From Roseiarcus sp963755075 (GTDB taxonomy: Bacteria > Pseudomonadota > Alphaproteobacteria > Rhizobiales > Beijerinckiaceae), in the NCBI GenBank assembly GCA_963755075.1, contig CAVWKL010000099.1, positions 1 through 64,000 on the forward strand: a stretch of 64,000 nt of DNA, read 5' to 3'. The notes under the pieces are model-generated. The model was given only the letters and a program-made list of their open reading frames with translations, had not been told where the DNA came from and made no database searches. Position 1 is the first letter of the stretch. Every line of letters starts with the position of its first letter. Positions 56,146 through 64,000 of this stretch are shown one piece after another. A program made the translations under genes and the position numbers.

Positions 56146-56967
56146 ATGCGAATCCGGATCTCTCACCAAACGACCTACGCTTATGCGCCGGCGGCCCGGT
56201 CGGTGATCCAGAACCTGAGACTGACGCCGCGCAGTTTCGATTCGCAATACGTGCTGCGCTGGCGCGTCGGGGTCGACGTCGACTGCTCGTTGCGCCAGAG
56301 CGAGGATTCGCTCGGCAACGTCATGCACGCCTTTTCCTATCAGGGCGCAATCGAGCGCTTCACCGTTTCCGCCGTCGGCGAGGTGGCGACCGCCGAGGCG
56401 GTCGGCGTCGTGCGCGGCGCGGTCGAGCCGCTTCCGTCGGCGATGTTCCTGCGCGCCAGCCCGCTCGCCCAGGCCAATGGCGTTTTGCGCGAATTCGCCC
56501 TGGAGGCGATTGGGGCGGCGACCGACCCCCTCGAGCGGTTGCACCGTCTGATGGGCGCGATCCACGCCGCAATGACGTTCGACCCCGAGGCGATGGAGGC
56601 CAAGGGCGGGGCCGGCGAGGCGTTCGCCCTGCGGCGCGGCGGCGCGCCGGACTTCGCGCATGTGTTCATCGCTTGCGCGCGCTGGCTCGGCGTTCCCGCG
56701 CGGTTCGTCAGCGGCTATCTCGCGCCGCCCGACGCGCCGCCGCCGCAGGGCCTCTTCGCCTGGGCGGAGGCCGAGGCGCCGGTGCTCGGTTGGGTCGCCT
56801 TCGATCCCGCGCGCAATCAGTGCGCCGACGAGGCCTACGTCCGCGTCGCCGTCGGCTTCGACGCGCTCGGCGCGGCGCCCTTCCGGGCCGCCCAGTCGGG
56901 CGGCGGCGGCGAGACGGTCAGCGCCGCGGTGATGATCGAACAGGCGGCGGGGCAGAGCCAGAATTGA
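56146..56967 (+). CDS. Transglutaminase-like protein lacking catalytic Cys and His
   Basis: 273 residues. An N-terminal bacterial transglutaminase-like domain (RISHQTTYAYAPAARSVIQNLRLTPR) and the core ERLHRLMGAIHAAMTFDP. The catalytic block usually reads GVCQDFAH, but here it is GGAPDFAH, with Ala167 for the nucleophilic Cys. The HAWAE block is FAWAE, with Phe204 for His. The Asp of GWVAFD (D220) remains. The rest of the fold is well conserved (FIACARWLGVPARFVSGYL), so this is probably a stable non-catalytic homologue that binds substrate or partners. Third gene of the ATP-grasp/alpha-E operon. Confidence 0.88.
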   Translation: MRIRISHQTTYAYAPAARSVIQNLRLTPRSFDSQYVLRWRVGVDVDCSLRQSEDSLGNVMHAFSYQGAIERFTVSAVGEVATAEAVGVVRGAVEPLPSAMFLRASPLAQANGVLREFALEAIGAATDPLERLHRLMGAIHAAMTFDPEAMEAKGGAGEAFALRRGGAPDFAHVFIACARWLGVPARFVSGYLAPPDAPPPQGLFAWAEAEAPVLGWVAFDPARNQCADEAYVRVAVGFDALGAAPFRAAQSGGGGETVSAAVMIEQAAGQSQN

Positions 56968-57093
56968 GGGCGTCGGCGCTCTCTGTTCGGGACGACCGCG
57001 GCTGCCCCGCCGCGATGGGCTCCCCATCCGCTCAAGCCGACAGCGCACGCCCTAGCGTCGATAGGCCGCAACCGGCCAATCATTGTATTTCAC

Positions 57094-57108
57094 TTGCAAA
57101 TATGCAAA
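57094..57108. promoter_or_regulatory. TGCAAA repeat/palindrome upstream of cstA
   Basis: ttgca-aata-tgcaa is a perfect 5-bp inverted pair at 57094-57107, and TGCAAA occurs directly repeated at 57095-57100 and 57103-57108. It is 77 bases before the cstA start, in an AT-richer promoter-like segment. TGCAAA half-sites are used by some XRE/ScfR-type regulators of short-chain acyl metabolism in this class. The same site is seen in the mirrored right arm. Confidence 0.35.
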
Positions 57109-57169
57109 ATGCGACACGGCCAGCGCGATAAGACCGACCAACGGGCTGATTGAAGCGGGCTTGGCTCTC

Positions 57170-57181
57170 GGGGGGGGGGGG
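57170..57181 (+). repeat. Poly-G tract at the cstA ribosome-binding position (left arm, 12 G)
   Basis: Twelve consecutive G precede AAC and the GTG start of cstA at 57185, exactly where the Shine-Dalgarno should be. The mirrored copy has 13 (63530-63542). Such tracts slip in replication and in sequencing. Confidence 0.8.
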
Positions 57182-57184
57182 AAC

Positions 57185-59250
57185 GTGACGCTGCAGGCGA
57201 AGCTGATGTGGGCCGGCATTGCCGCGCTCGGGGTGATCTCGTTCGCCATTGTCGCGCTGACGCGCGGGGAACCGGTGAACGCCGCCTGGCTGGTGATCGC
57301 CTCGGTCTGCATCTACGTCATCGCCTATCGATTTTATGGCCTCTTCGTCGCCAACGTCGCGCTCGGCGTCGACGCGGGGCGGCAGACGCCGGCCTACCGG
57401 CGCAACGACGGCCTCGATTACGTGCCGACCAACCGTTACGTGCTGTTCGGCCACCATTTCGCCGCGATCGCCGGCGCCGGGCCGCTGGTCGGCCCGGTTC
57501 TGGCGGCGCAGATGGGCTATCTGCCGGGCACGTTGTGGATTCTCGTCGGCGTCGTCTTCGCTGGCGCGGTCCAGGACATGACCGTGCTGTTCCTCTCCAC
57601 CCGGCGCGACGGCCGCTCGCTCGGCGACATGATCCGCTCCGAGATCGGCCCGGTCGCCGGAGGCGTCGCCAGCTTCGGCGTGCTGTTGATTTGCGTCATC
57701 CTTCTCGCCGTGCTCGCCCTTGTCGTGGTCAAGGCGCTGACGGGAAGCCCATGGGGCGTCTTCACGGTCTTCTGCACCGTTCCGATCGCGCTGATCATGG
57801 GCGTCCACAGTCGTTTCATCCGGCCGGGGCGCATCGGCGAGATGTCCGCCATCGGCGCGGTCCTGCTGCTGGCGGCGCTGGTCTTCGGCCGCACCGTCGC
57901 CGAGAATCCGGCGCTGGCTCCCTATTTCAATCTCTCCGACCGGACGCTGGCGCTGATCGATCATCGGTTACGGCTTCGTCGCCTCGGTGCTGCCGGTATG
58001 GCTGTTGCTGGCGCCGCGCGACTATCTCTCGACATTCCTGAAGGTCGGCACGGTCGGCTGCTGGCGGTCGGCATCGTCATCGTTCGTCCCGATCTGCAGA
58101 TGCCGGCGGTGACGAGCTATCATCGACGGCAGTGGGCCGGTGTGGGCGGGCGGCCTGTTCCCGTTCCTGTTCATCACCATCGCCTGCGGCTCGGTGTCGG
58201 GCTGGCACGCGCTGATCTCCTCCGGCACGACGCCGAAAATGATCGAGAACGAGAGCCAAATTCCCTTCATCGGCTATGGCGGCATGTTGATGGAGTCGTT
58301 CGTCGCCATCATGGCGATGATCGCCGCCTCGGTGCTGCATCCGGGCGTCTATTTCGCCATGAACAGCGGGGCGGGGCTCATCGGCACAACCGCCGATTCC
58401 GCGTCGCAGGCGATCTCGTCCTGGGGCTTCGTCGTCACGCCCGACGTTCTGACCCAGATCGCCCATGACGTCGGCGAAACCACGCATCCTGTCGCGCACC
58501 GGCGGCGCGCCGACGCTCGCCGTCGGCATGGCGAGCATCCTGTCGAGTTTCCTCGGCGGACAGCGCGCTGATGGGCGTCTGGTATCATTTCACCATCCTG
58601 TTCGAGGCTTTGTTCATCCTGACCACCGTCGATGCCGGCACCCGCGTCCTGCGCTTCATGATCCAGGATCTCGTCGGCGCCGTCGTTCCCGACATTCAAG
58701 GAGACGAAGTCCTGGACCAACAACCTCATCGGCTCGGCGGTGGCGTGCCTGCTGTGGGGTTACATCCTCTATCAGGGCGTCATCGACCCCTACGGCGGCA
58801 TTTAGACGCTGTGGCCGCTGTTCGGCGCCTCCAACCAGATGCTCGCCGCCATCGCGCTGACGCTGTGCACCGTCATCTTGTTCAAGATGAAGCGCCAGCG
58901 CTTCGCGCTCGTCACCATCGCGCCGACCGCGTGGCTCGTCGTGACGACGGTCACCGCGGGGCTGGAGAAAGTCTTCAGCCCCGATCCGGCCGTCGGGTTT
59001 CGTCAGCCACGCCTGGCGGTTCTCGGAAGCGCTGTCGCAGGGCAAGATTCTGGCGCCGGCGAAGACGATGGAGACGATGAGCCGAGTCGTTTTCAACGAC
59101 TATGTCGACGCGGCGTTGGCCGCTCTGTTTGTCGGCGTCGTCGTGACGATGGTGATCTACGGCGTGATCGAGGCCCGCAAGGCGCTCGGCAGCGCCAAGA
59201 TCACCGCGGTCGAAATCGGCGGCGCGGCGATGGCGGGAGGCGCGCGTTGA
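57185..59250 (+). pseudogene. cstA: cstA-like carbon starvation protein, left-arm copy with many indels
   Basis: Same gene as the intact right-arm copy at 61468-63526, on the opposite strand. Begins GTG 57185 (VTLQAKLMWAGIAALGVISF) and is fully conserved to about 57955. It is then broken relative to the right arm at about 57957, 58050, 58110, 58485, 58560 and 58690, by a TAC-to-TAG nonsense change at 58803-58805 (GGI*TLW) and at about 59000. Its last part (SEALSQGKILAPAKTMETM.. to MAGGAR) is in frame and correct where the right arm is not. Errors of this density over an otherwise identical gene argue for poor consensus rather than real decay. Confidence 0.8.
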
Positions 59251-59458
59251 CGGAAGCTGACGAGGTTCGCGGTTCGTCTGCGAGATGGCGGTCAAGACCG
59301 CGCGCCTGATGGTCGGCGTGCCCGACTACGAGACCTATGTCGCCCATCGCCAGGCCAATCACCCGGGCCAGCCGATCATGACCTACGCGGAGTTCTTCCG
59401 CGAGCGTCAGGAGGCCCGCTACGCCGTCGGCAAGGGCCGGTTCCGCGGCTGCTGCTGA
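59247..59458 (+). pseudogene. YbdD/YjiX-family small protein, left-arm copy with indel
   Basis: Mirrored copy of the gene at 61262-61471. The TTG start overlaps the cstA stop (TTGA). An extra base near 59265 (ggttcgcggttcg against ggttccggttcg in the other arm) breaks the first dozen codons. From ATG 59284 it reads AVKTARLMVGVPDYETYVAHRQANH and runs to RFRGCC. Confidence 0.75.
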
Positions 59459-59745
59459 GCGGCCCCTGGCTCGCTGTCGAGCCGCTCCGCGAGGACATTT
59501 GTCCACATCAGCCCGCCGCTTCTTGCCGGTCGGGTCAGAAAACTCGCCTGGCGAAGCCAAACGCCGCGATCGGCGAACGGACCGCTTCCGGGTCAGCCAG
59601 GGCAGGGCGAGACGTCACGAAACGCCGCGCCTCGCAGCGATGGCGCGCAGCCCGCAACGCCGTCCCGTAAGCAGCCTCCAGTTCGATCGAAGCGGGGCGG
59701 ATACCCCGGGTCTGATCGAGGGCAACCAGACTGTGGAGACTGTCG

Positions 59746-60015
59746 ATGACACGGCAAACCTTCTTCGCCATAGCGACCGGCGCGGCCCTGCTTTCTCTCG
59801 CCCTTTGCGGCGAGGCCATGGCGGCGCACACGCGGCGGCTATTCGCAGGGGGGGCCGGCAGGCCCGGGGAGCGGGCCCGGACCGGGGACCAGCGCCGGTC
59901 ACGGCGGCGATCCCACGCTGCGCGGCTGTGGCGGCCAGGCCGACAGCCACTCGGCCTCGATGGCCCAGCGCGCCGCGATTTCATGTGGAAGCGCGAACGC
60001 GGGCTACGGTTATGA
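59746..60015 (+). CDS. Small exported Gly/Pro-rich hypothetical protein, left-arm copy
   Basis: Mirrored, error-rich copy of the gene at 60709-60975. The signal peptide TRQTFFAIATGAALLSLALCGEAMAA is identical. After it the sequence diverges (THTRRLFAGG in place of RTSGNSPGG) because of several base differences between arms. Use the right-arm copy for the sequence. Confidence 0.5.
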   Translation: MTRQTFFAIATGAALLSLALCGEAMAAHTRRLFAGGAGRPGERARTGDQRRSRRRSHAARLWRPGRQPLGLDGPARRDFMWKRERGLRL

Positions 60016-60090
60016 AGCCTACGACGGCGCGGCGACGAAGCGAGGTCGGATTGCGCCGTCCTCGCTCCGCCGACCTATGACGTCACCGCG

Positions 60091-60357
60091 CCGGCGCTGC
60101 AATCGTCGCCGGATTAAGCGGTCCCGCTCGTCGGGTCGGGTCTGCCTGGCGAGCAGGCAAACGCTCCGCGGCGGCGATGGAGGTCGAATATCGCCAGCAC
60201 GACGAAGCAGCCGGCTGTAACCGGATTCTGGGTCACCAAGACGCCGAAGACCAACGGCTAATACGGCGGCGCCGAGGTAACCCATCATCCCGCCCATGCC
60301 GGTGACGGTCGCCACTTCCTTCTTTTTTAAAATGTCCGAGGTCGCCGCGTAAAGCGC
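60091..60357 (-). pseudogene. MFS transporter C-terminal fragment, left-arm copy
   Basis: Reverse-strand mirror of the fragment at 60366-60641. Only short stretches remain in frame (MATVTGMGGMMGYLGA, later SVCLLARQT). The base run ttttttaaaat replaces ttgccgaacat of the other arm. The gene is cut at the fold-back point. Confidence 0.6.
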
Positions 60358-60365
60358 ACCAGACT

Positions 60366-60641
60366 TTGTCGGGAGCGCTTTACGCGGCGACCTCGGACAT
60401 GTTCGGCAAGAAGGAAGTGGCGACCGTCACCGGCATGGGCGGGATGATGGGTTACCTCGGCGCCACCGCATTCACGTTGGTCTTCGGCGTCTTGGTGACC
60501 CAAGTCGGTTACAGCCCGCTGTTCGTCGTGCTGGCGATATTCGACCTCATCGCCGCCGCGGCGGTTTGCCTGCTCGCCAGGCAGACCGACCCGACGAGCG
60601 GGACCGCTCATCCGGCGACGGCGGCCGCGCCGGCGCGGTGA
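60366..60641 (+). CDS. MFS transporter (ACS/hexuronate type), C-terminal fragment
   Basis: About 90 residues forming the last two or three helices of a major facilitator. ALYAATSDMFGKKEVATVTGMGGMMGYLGATAF and LVFGVLVTQVGYSPLFVVLAIFDLIAAAAVCLLARQ match anion:cation symporter (ExuT-like) proteins. The frame is open into the loop (QTLSGALYAATSD), so the 5' part was lost at the fold-back, not by mutation. The apparent TTG start at 60366 is not a real start. Confidence 0.75.
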   Translation: MSGALYAATSDMFGKKEVATVTGMGGMMGYLGATAFTLVFGVLVTQVGYSPLFVVLAIFDLIAAAAVCLLARQTDPTSGTAHPATAAAPAR

Positions 60642-60708
60642 CATTGTTGGTCGGCGGAGCGAGGGACGGCGCAATCCGACCTCGCTTCGTCGCCGCGCCG
60701 TCGTCGGC

Positions 60709-60975
60709 TCAGAGCCGTTGCCCGCGTTCGCACTTCCACATGAAATCGCGGCGCGCTGGGCCATCGAGGCCGAGGTCGTCGGCCTGGCCGCCACAGCCGC
60801 GCAGCGTGGGATCGCCGCCGTGACCGGCGCTGGTCCCGGGCCCGGGCCCGCTCCCCGGGCCTGCCGGCCCCCCCGGCGAGTTGCCGCTGGTGCGCGCCGC
60901 CATGGCCTCGCCGCAAAGGGCGAGAGAAAGCAGGGCCGCGCCGGTCGCTATGGCGAAGAAGGTTTGCCGTGTCAT
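60709..60975 (-). CDS. Small exported Gly/Pro-rich hypothetical protein
   Basis: Not recognised. 88 residues: a clear signal peptide (TRQTFFAIATGAALLSLALCGEAMA), then a Gly/Pro/Ser-rich segment (TSGNSPGGPAGPGSGPGPGTSAGHGG) and a short tail with two cysteines. The tail after GGQADDL may be out of frame, since a neighbouring frame gives an equally plausible continuation. Located between the MFS fragment and the cstA operon. The repetitive GC content makes it error-prone. Confidence 0.5.
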   Translation of the reverse strand: MTRQTFFAIATGAALLSLALCGEAMAARTSGNSPGGPAGPGSGPGPGTSAGHGGDPTLRGCGGQADDLGLDGPARRDFMWKCERGQRL

Positions 60976-61261
60976 CGACAGTCTCCACAGTCTGGTTGCC
61001 CTCGATCAGACCCGGGGATCCGCCCCGCTTCGATCGAACTGGAGGCTGCTTACGGGACGGCGTTGCGGGCTGCGCGCCATCGCTGCGAGGCGCGGCGTTT
61101 CGTGACGTCTCGCCCTGCCCTGGCTGACCCGGAAGCGGTCCGTTCGCCGATCGCGGCGTTTGGCTTCGCCAGGCGAGTTTTCTGACCCGACCGGCAAGAA
61201 GCGGCGGGCTGATGTGGACAAATGTCCTCGCGGAGCGGCTCGACAGCGAGCCAGGGGCCGC

Positions 61262-61471
61262 TCAGCAGCAGCCGCGGAAGCGGCCCTTGCCGACGGCGTA
61301 GCGGGCCTCCTGACGCTCGCGGAAGAACTCCGCGTAGGTCATGATCGGCTGGCCCGCGTGATTGGCCTGGCGATGGGCCACATAGGTCTCGTAGTCGGGC
61401 ACGCCGACCATCAGGCGCGCCGTCTTGACCGCCATCTCGCAGGCGAACCGGAACCTCGTCGTTTCCGTCAA
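61262..61471 (-). CDS. YbdD/YjiX-family (DUF466) small protein, CstA partner
   Basis: 69 residues. The family core is KTARLMVGVPDYETYVAHRQANHAGQPIMTYAEFFRERQEARY, with the Cys-rich end GRFRGCC. Members are encoded next to CstA/BtsT and are needed for their transport activity. The start is TTG 61471, overlapping the cstA stop in a TTGA junction, so it is translationally coupled. This copy is intact. Confidence 0.88.
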   Translation of the reverse strand: MTETTRFRFACEMAVKTARLMVGVPDYETYVAHRQANHAGQPIMTYAEFFRERQEARYAVGKGRFRGCC

Positions 61472-63526
61472 CGCGCGCCTCCCGCCATCGCCGCGCCGCC
61501 GATTTCGACCGCGGTGATCTTGGCGCTGCCGAGCGCCCTGCGGGCCTCGATCACGCCGTAGATCACCATCGTCACGACGACGCCGACAAACAGAGCGGCC
61601 AACGCCGCGTCGACATAGTCGTTGAAAACAACTCGGCTCATCGTCTCCATCGTCTTCGCCGGCGCCAGAATCTTGCCCTGCGACAGCGCTTCCAAACCGC
61701 CAGGCGTGGCTGACAAACCCGACGGCCGGATCGGGGCTGAAGACTTTTTCCAGCCCCGCGGTGACCGTCGTCACGACGAGCCACGCGGTCGGCGCGATGG
61801 TGACGAGCGCGAAGCGCTGGCGCTTCATCTTGAACAAGATGACGGTGCACAGCGTCAGCGCGATGGCGGCGAGCATCTGGTTGGAGGCGCCGAACAGCGG
61901 CCACAGCGTGTAAATGCCGCCGTAGGGGTCGATGACGCCCTGATAGAGGATGTAACCCCACAGCAGGCACGCCACCGCCGAGCCGATGAGGTTGTTGGCC
62001 CAGGACTTCGTCTCTTTGAATGTCGGAACGACGGCGCCGACGAAATCCTGGATCATGAAGCGCAGGACGCGGGTGCCGGCGTCGACGGTGGTCAGGATGA
62101 ACAAAGCCTCGAACAGAATGATGAAATGATACCAGACGCCCATCAGCGCGCGTCCGCCGAGGAAACTCGCCAGGATGCTCGCCATGCCGACGGCCAGCGT
62201 CGGCGCGCCGCCGGTGCGCGACAGGATGCTGGTTTCGCCCACGTCATGGGCGATCTGGGTCAGAACGTCGGGCGTGACGACGAAGCCCCAGGACGAGATC
62301 GCCTGCGACGCGGAATCGGCGGTTGTGCCGATGAGCCCCGCCCCGCTGTTCATCGCGAAATAGACGCCCGGATGCAGCACCGAGGCGCCGATCATCGCCA
62401 TGATGGCGACGAGCGACTCCATCAACATGCCGCCATAGCCGATGAAGGGAATTTGGCTCTCGTTCTCGATCATTTTCGGCGTCGTGCCGGAGGAAATGAG
62501 CGCGTGCCAGCCCGACACCGAGCCGCAGGCGATGGTGATGAAGAGGAACGGAAACAGCCCGCCCGCCCACACCGGCCCACTGCCGTCGATATAGCGCGTC
62601 ACCGCCGGCATCTGCAGATCGGGACGAACGATGACGATGCCGACCGCCAGCAGCCCGATCGTGCCGACTTTCAGGAATGTCGAGAGATAGTCCCTCGGCG
62701 CCAGCAACAGCCATACCGGCAGCACCGAGGCGACGAAGCCGTAACCGATGATCGTCAGCGCCAGCGTCCGGTCGGAGAGATTGAAATAGGGAGCCAGCGC
62801 CGGATTCTCGGCGACGGTGCGGCCGAAGACCAGCGCCGCCAGCAAGAGGACCGCGCCGATGGCGGACATCTCGCCGATGCGCCCCGGCCGGATGAAACGA
62901 CTGTGGACGCCCATGATCAGCGCGATCGGAACGGTGCAGAAGACCGTGAAGACGCCCCATGGGCTTCCCGTCAGCGCCTTGACCACGACAAGGGCGAGGA
63001 CGGCGAGAAGGATGACGCAAATCAACAGCACGCCGAAGCTGGCGACGCCTCCGGCGACCGGGCCGATCTCGGAGCGGATCATGTCGCCGAGCGAGCGGCC
63101 GTCGCGCCGGGTGGAGAGGAACAGCACGGTCATGTCCTGGACCGCGCCAGCGAAGACGACGCCGACGAGAATCCACAACGTGCCCGGCAGATAGCCCATC
63201 TGCGCCGCCAGAACCGGGCCGACCAGCGGCCCGGCGCCGGCGATCGCGGCGAAATGGTGGCCGAACAGCACGTAACGGTTGGTCGGCACGTAATCGAGGC
63301 CGTCGTTGCGCCGGTAGGCCGGCGTCTGCCGCCCCGCGTCGACGCCGAGCGCGACGTTGGCGACGAAGAGGCCATAAAATCGATAGGCGATGACGTAGAT
63401 GCAGACCGAGGCGATCACCAGCCAGGCGGCGTTCACCGGTTCCCCGCGCGTCAGCGCGACAATGGCGAACGAGATCACCCCGAGCGCGGCAATGCCGGCC
63501 CACATCAGCTTCGCCTGCAGCGTCAC
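61468..63526 (-). CDS. cstA: Carbon starvation protein CstA (peptide/pyruvate transporter), right-arm copy
   Basis: About 686 residues, 16-18 helices. Takes up pyruvate or peptides during carbon limitation. Start GTG 63526, just after a 13-C/G tract. Family blocks: SVCIYVIAYRFYGLFVANVALGVD, NRYVLFGHHFAAIAGAGPLVGPVLAAQMGYLPGTLWILVGVVFAGAVQDM, SGTTPKMIENESQIPFIGYGGMLMES and FGASNQMLAAIALTLCTVILFK. A 2-base deletion near 61700 shifts frame before the last 70 residues or so. The left arm supplies the correct SEALSQGKILAPAKTMETM there. The best copy to use, corrected at that point. Confidence 0.88.
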
Positions 63527-63529
63527 GTT

Positions 63530-63542
63530 CCCCCCCCCCCCC
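63530..63542 (-). repeat. Poly-G tract at the cstA ribosome-binding position (right arm, 13 C on + strand)
   Basis: Mirror of the left-arm tract, one base longer. It ends 3 bases before the GTG start of the right-arm cstA. Confidence 0.8.
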
Positions 63543-63744
63543 GAGAGCCAAGCCCGCTTCAATCAGCCCGTTGGTCGGTCTTATCGCGCTGGCCGTGTCG
63601 CATTTTGCATATTTGCAAGTGAAATACAATGATTGGCCGGTTGCGGCCTATCGACGCTAGGGCGTGCGCTGTCGGCTTGAGCGGATGGGGAGCCCATCGC
63701 GGCGGGGCAGCCGCGGTCGTCCCGAACAGAGAGCGCCGACGCCC

Positions 63745-64000
63745 TCAATTCTGGCTCTGCCCCGCCGCCTGTTCGATCATCACCGCGGCGCTGACCGTCT
63801 CGCCGCCGCCGCCCGACTGGGCGGCCCGGAAGGGCGCCGCGCCGAGCGCGTCGAAGCCGACGGCGACGCGGACGTAGGCCTCGTCGGCGCACTGATTGCG
63901 CGCGGGATCGAAGGCGACCCAACCGAGCACCGGCGCCTCGGCCTCCGCCCAGGCGAAGAGGCCCTGCGGCGGCGGCGCGTCGGGCGGCGCGAGATAGCCG
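63745..64000 (-). CDS. Transglutaminase-like protein, C-terminal part (mirror copy, 5' end outside window)
   Basis: The last 85 codons of the gene at 56146-56967, repeated on the opposite strand. It reads ..FAWAEAEAPVLGWVAFDPARNQCADEAYVRVAVGFD.. to GQSQN and agrees with the left arm, including the Phe in place of the catalytic His. Present only because of the fold-back repeat. Confidence 0.85.
   Translation of the reverse strand, partial: GYLAPPDAPPPQGLFAWAEAEAPVLGWVAFDPARNQCADEAYVRVAVGFDALGAAPFRAAQSGGGGETVSAAVMIEQAAGQSQN

Larger units (their letters stand above)
56712..64000. repeat. Giant inverted repeat, fold-back centred at about 60,366
   Basis: Left arm 56712-60357 and right arm 60375-64000 are reverse complements, separated by a 17-nt loop (60358-60374). 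The right arm runs to the window edge, so the repeat may be longer. Gene order is mirrored: transglutaminase-like end, cstA, YbdD-like gene, small exported protein, MFS fragment. The arms are nearly identical, but indels give a net offset of about 20 bases. Long perfect-order arms with a tiny loop are typical of a fold-back chimeric read. Confidence 0.9.

Noticed and set aside
57185..63526. Two paralogous cstA genes in the genome
   Set aside because: The copies are mirror images with shared flanks and differ mainly by indels, which fits one locus read back on itself.
61262..63562. CstA fused to the YbdD-like protein
   Set aside because: A 2-base deletion near 61700 in the right arm removes the cstA stop from frame. 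The left arm shows the normal separate ends.

Overview
The window is GC-rich, densely coded DNA from an alphaproteobacterium, most likely of the order Hyphomicrobiales (Rhizobiales). The evidence is the short prolyl-tRNA synthetase without an editing domain, the Ate/Bpt-type leucyltransferase, a zinc-ligand-poor HemB, a DUF2842 protein, BluB, PHA synthase, an orphan sarcosine oxidase alpha/gamma pair, and the 'GLVPGIH / GRARPGHP' palindromic element common in this group. Genus cannot be fixed from sequence alone. The text behaves like a draft long-read assembly: many genes are conserved over their whole length but broken by 1-2 base indels (restriction gene, bufA, proS at least five times, nfuA three times, a glycosyltransferase, the alpha-E gene, and cstA).

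Layout. 1-3.4 kb: an accessory patch with an MmeI-like type IIL restriction-modification gene, carrying an in-frame palindromic element, and a vapBC toxin-antitoxin pair. 3.4-7.4 kb: an orphan bufferin-type gene (DUF2282), proS, and the lolCE-lolD lipoprotein-release transporter. 7.5-10.4 kb: a lower-GC group of three surface or secreted genes (DUF1906, lipoprotein, DUF900 hydrolase). 10.8-19.7 kb: nfuA, soxA-soxG, a divergent XRE regulator/NmrA-like oxidoreductase pair around a perfect operator-like palindrome, sdaA and the arginyl/leucyl-tRNA-protein transferase gene. soxAG and sdaA fit a sarcosine -> glycine -> serine -> pyruvate route. 19.8-29.5 kb: an RDD protein, a LivH permease with a lipoprotein-like N-terminal extension, a CGNR regulator, a LivK binding protein, PPK2, and a complete LacI-controlled CUT2 sugar ABC operon.

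29.6-36.4 kb: hemB, phaC, a secreted hypothetical protein, an AlaC-like aminotransferase, a Uma2 nuclease and a VOC protein. 36.4-47.4 kb: a compact exopolysaccharide locus with polymerase/ligase, flippase, undecaprenyl-phosphate glucose phosphotransferase, one glycosyltransferase, Wza-like and Wzc/GumC-like export proteins, a CelD-type acetyltransferase and a polysaccharide deacetylase. 47.5-53.6 kb: bluB, DUF2842, ctaA, a ClC channel, an O-acetylhomoserine sulfhydrylase-type gene and aat. 53.7-57.0 kb: a circularly permuted ATP-grasp / alpha-E / transglutaminase-like operon. In it the transglutaminase homologue has lost its catalytic Cys and His.

57-64 kb: cstA with its small partner gene (YbdD/YjiX), a small exported protein and an MFS fragment. 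From about 60,366 the sequence turns back on itself. Everything from 56,712 to 60,357 reappears in reverse complement up to the window end, with a 17-nt loop. The two arms differ by scattered indels, with most errors in the left arm. This looks like a fold-back (chimeric read) assembly artefact rather than a biological duplication, so the right-arm cstA is the better template for annotation.
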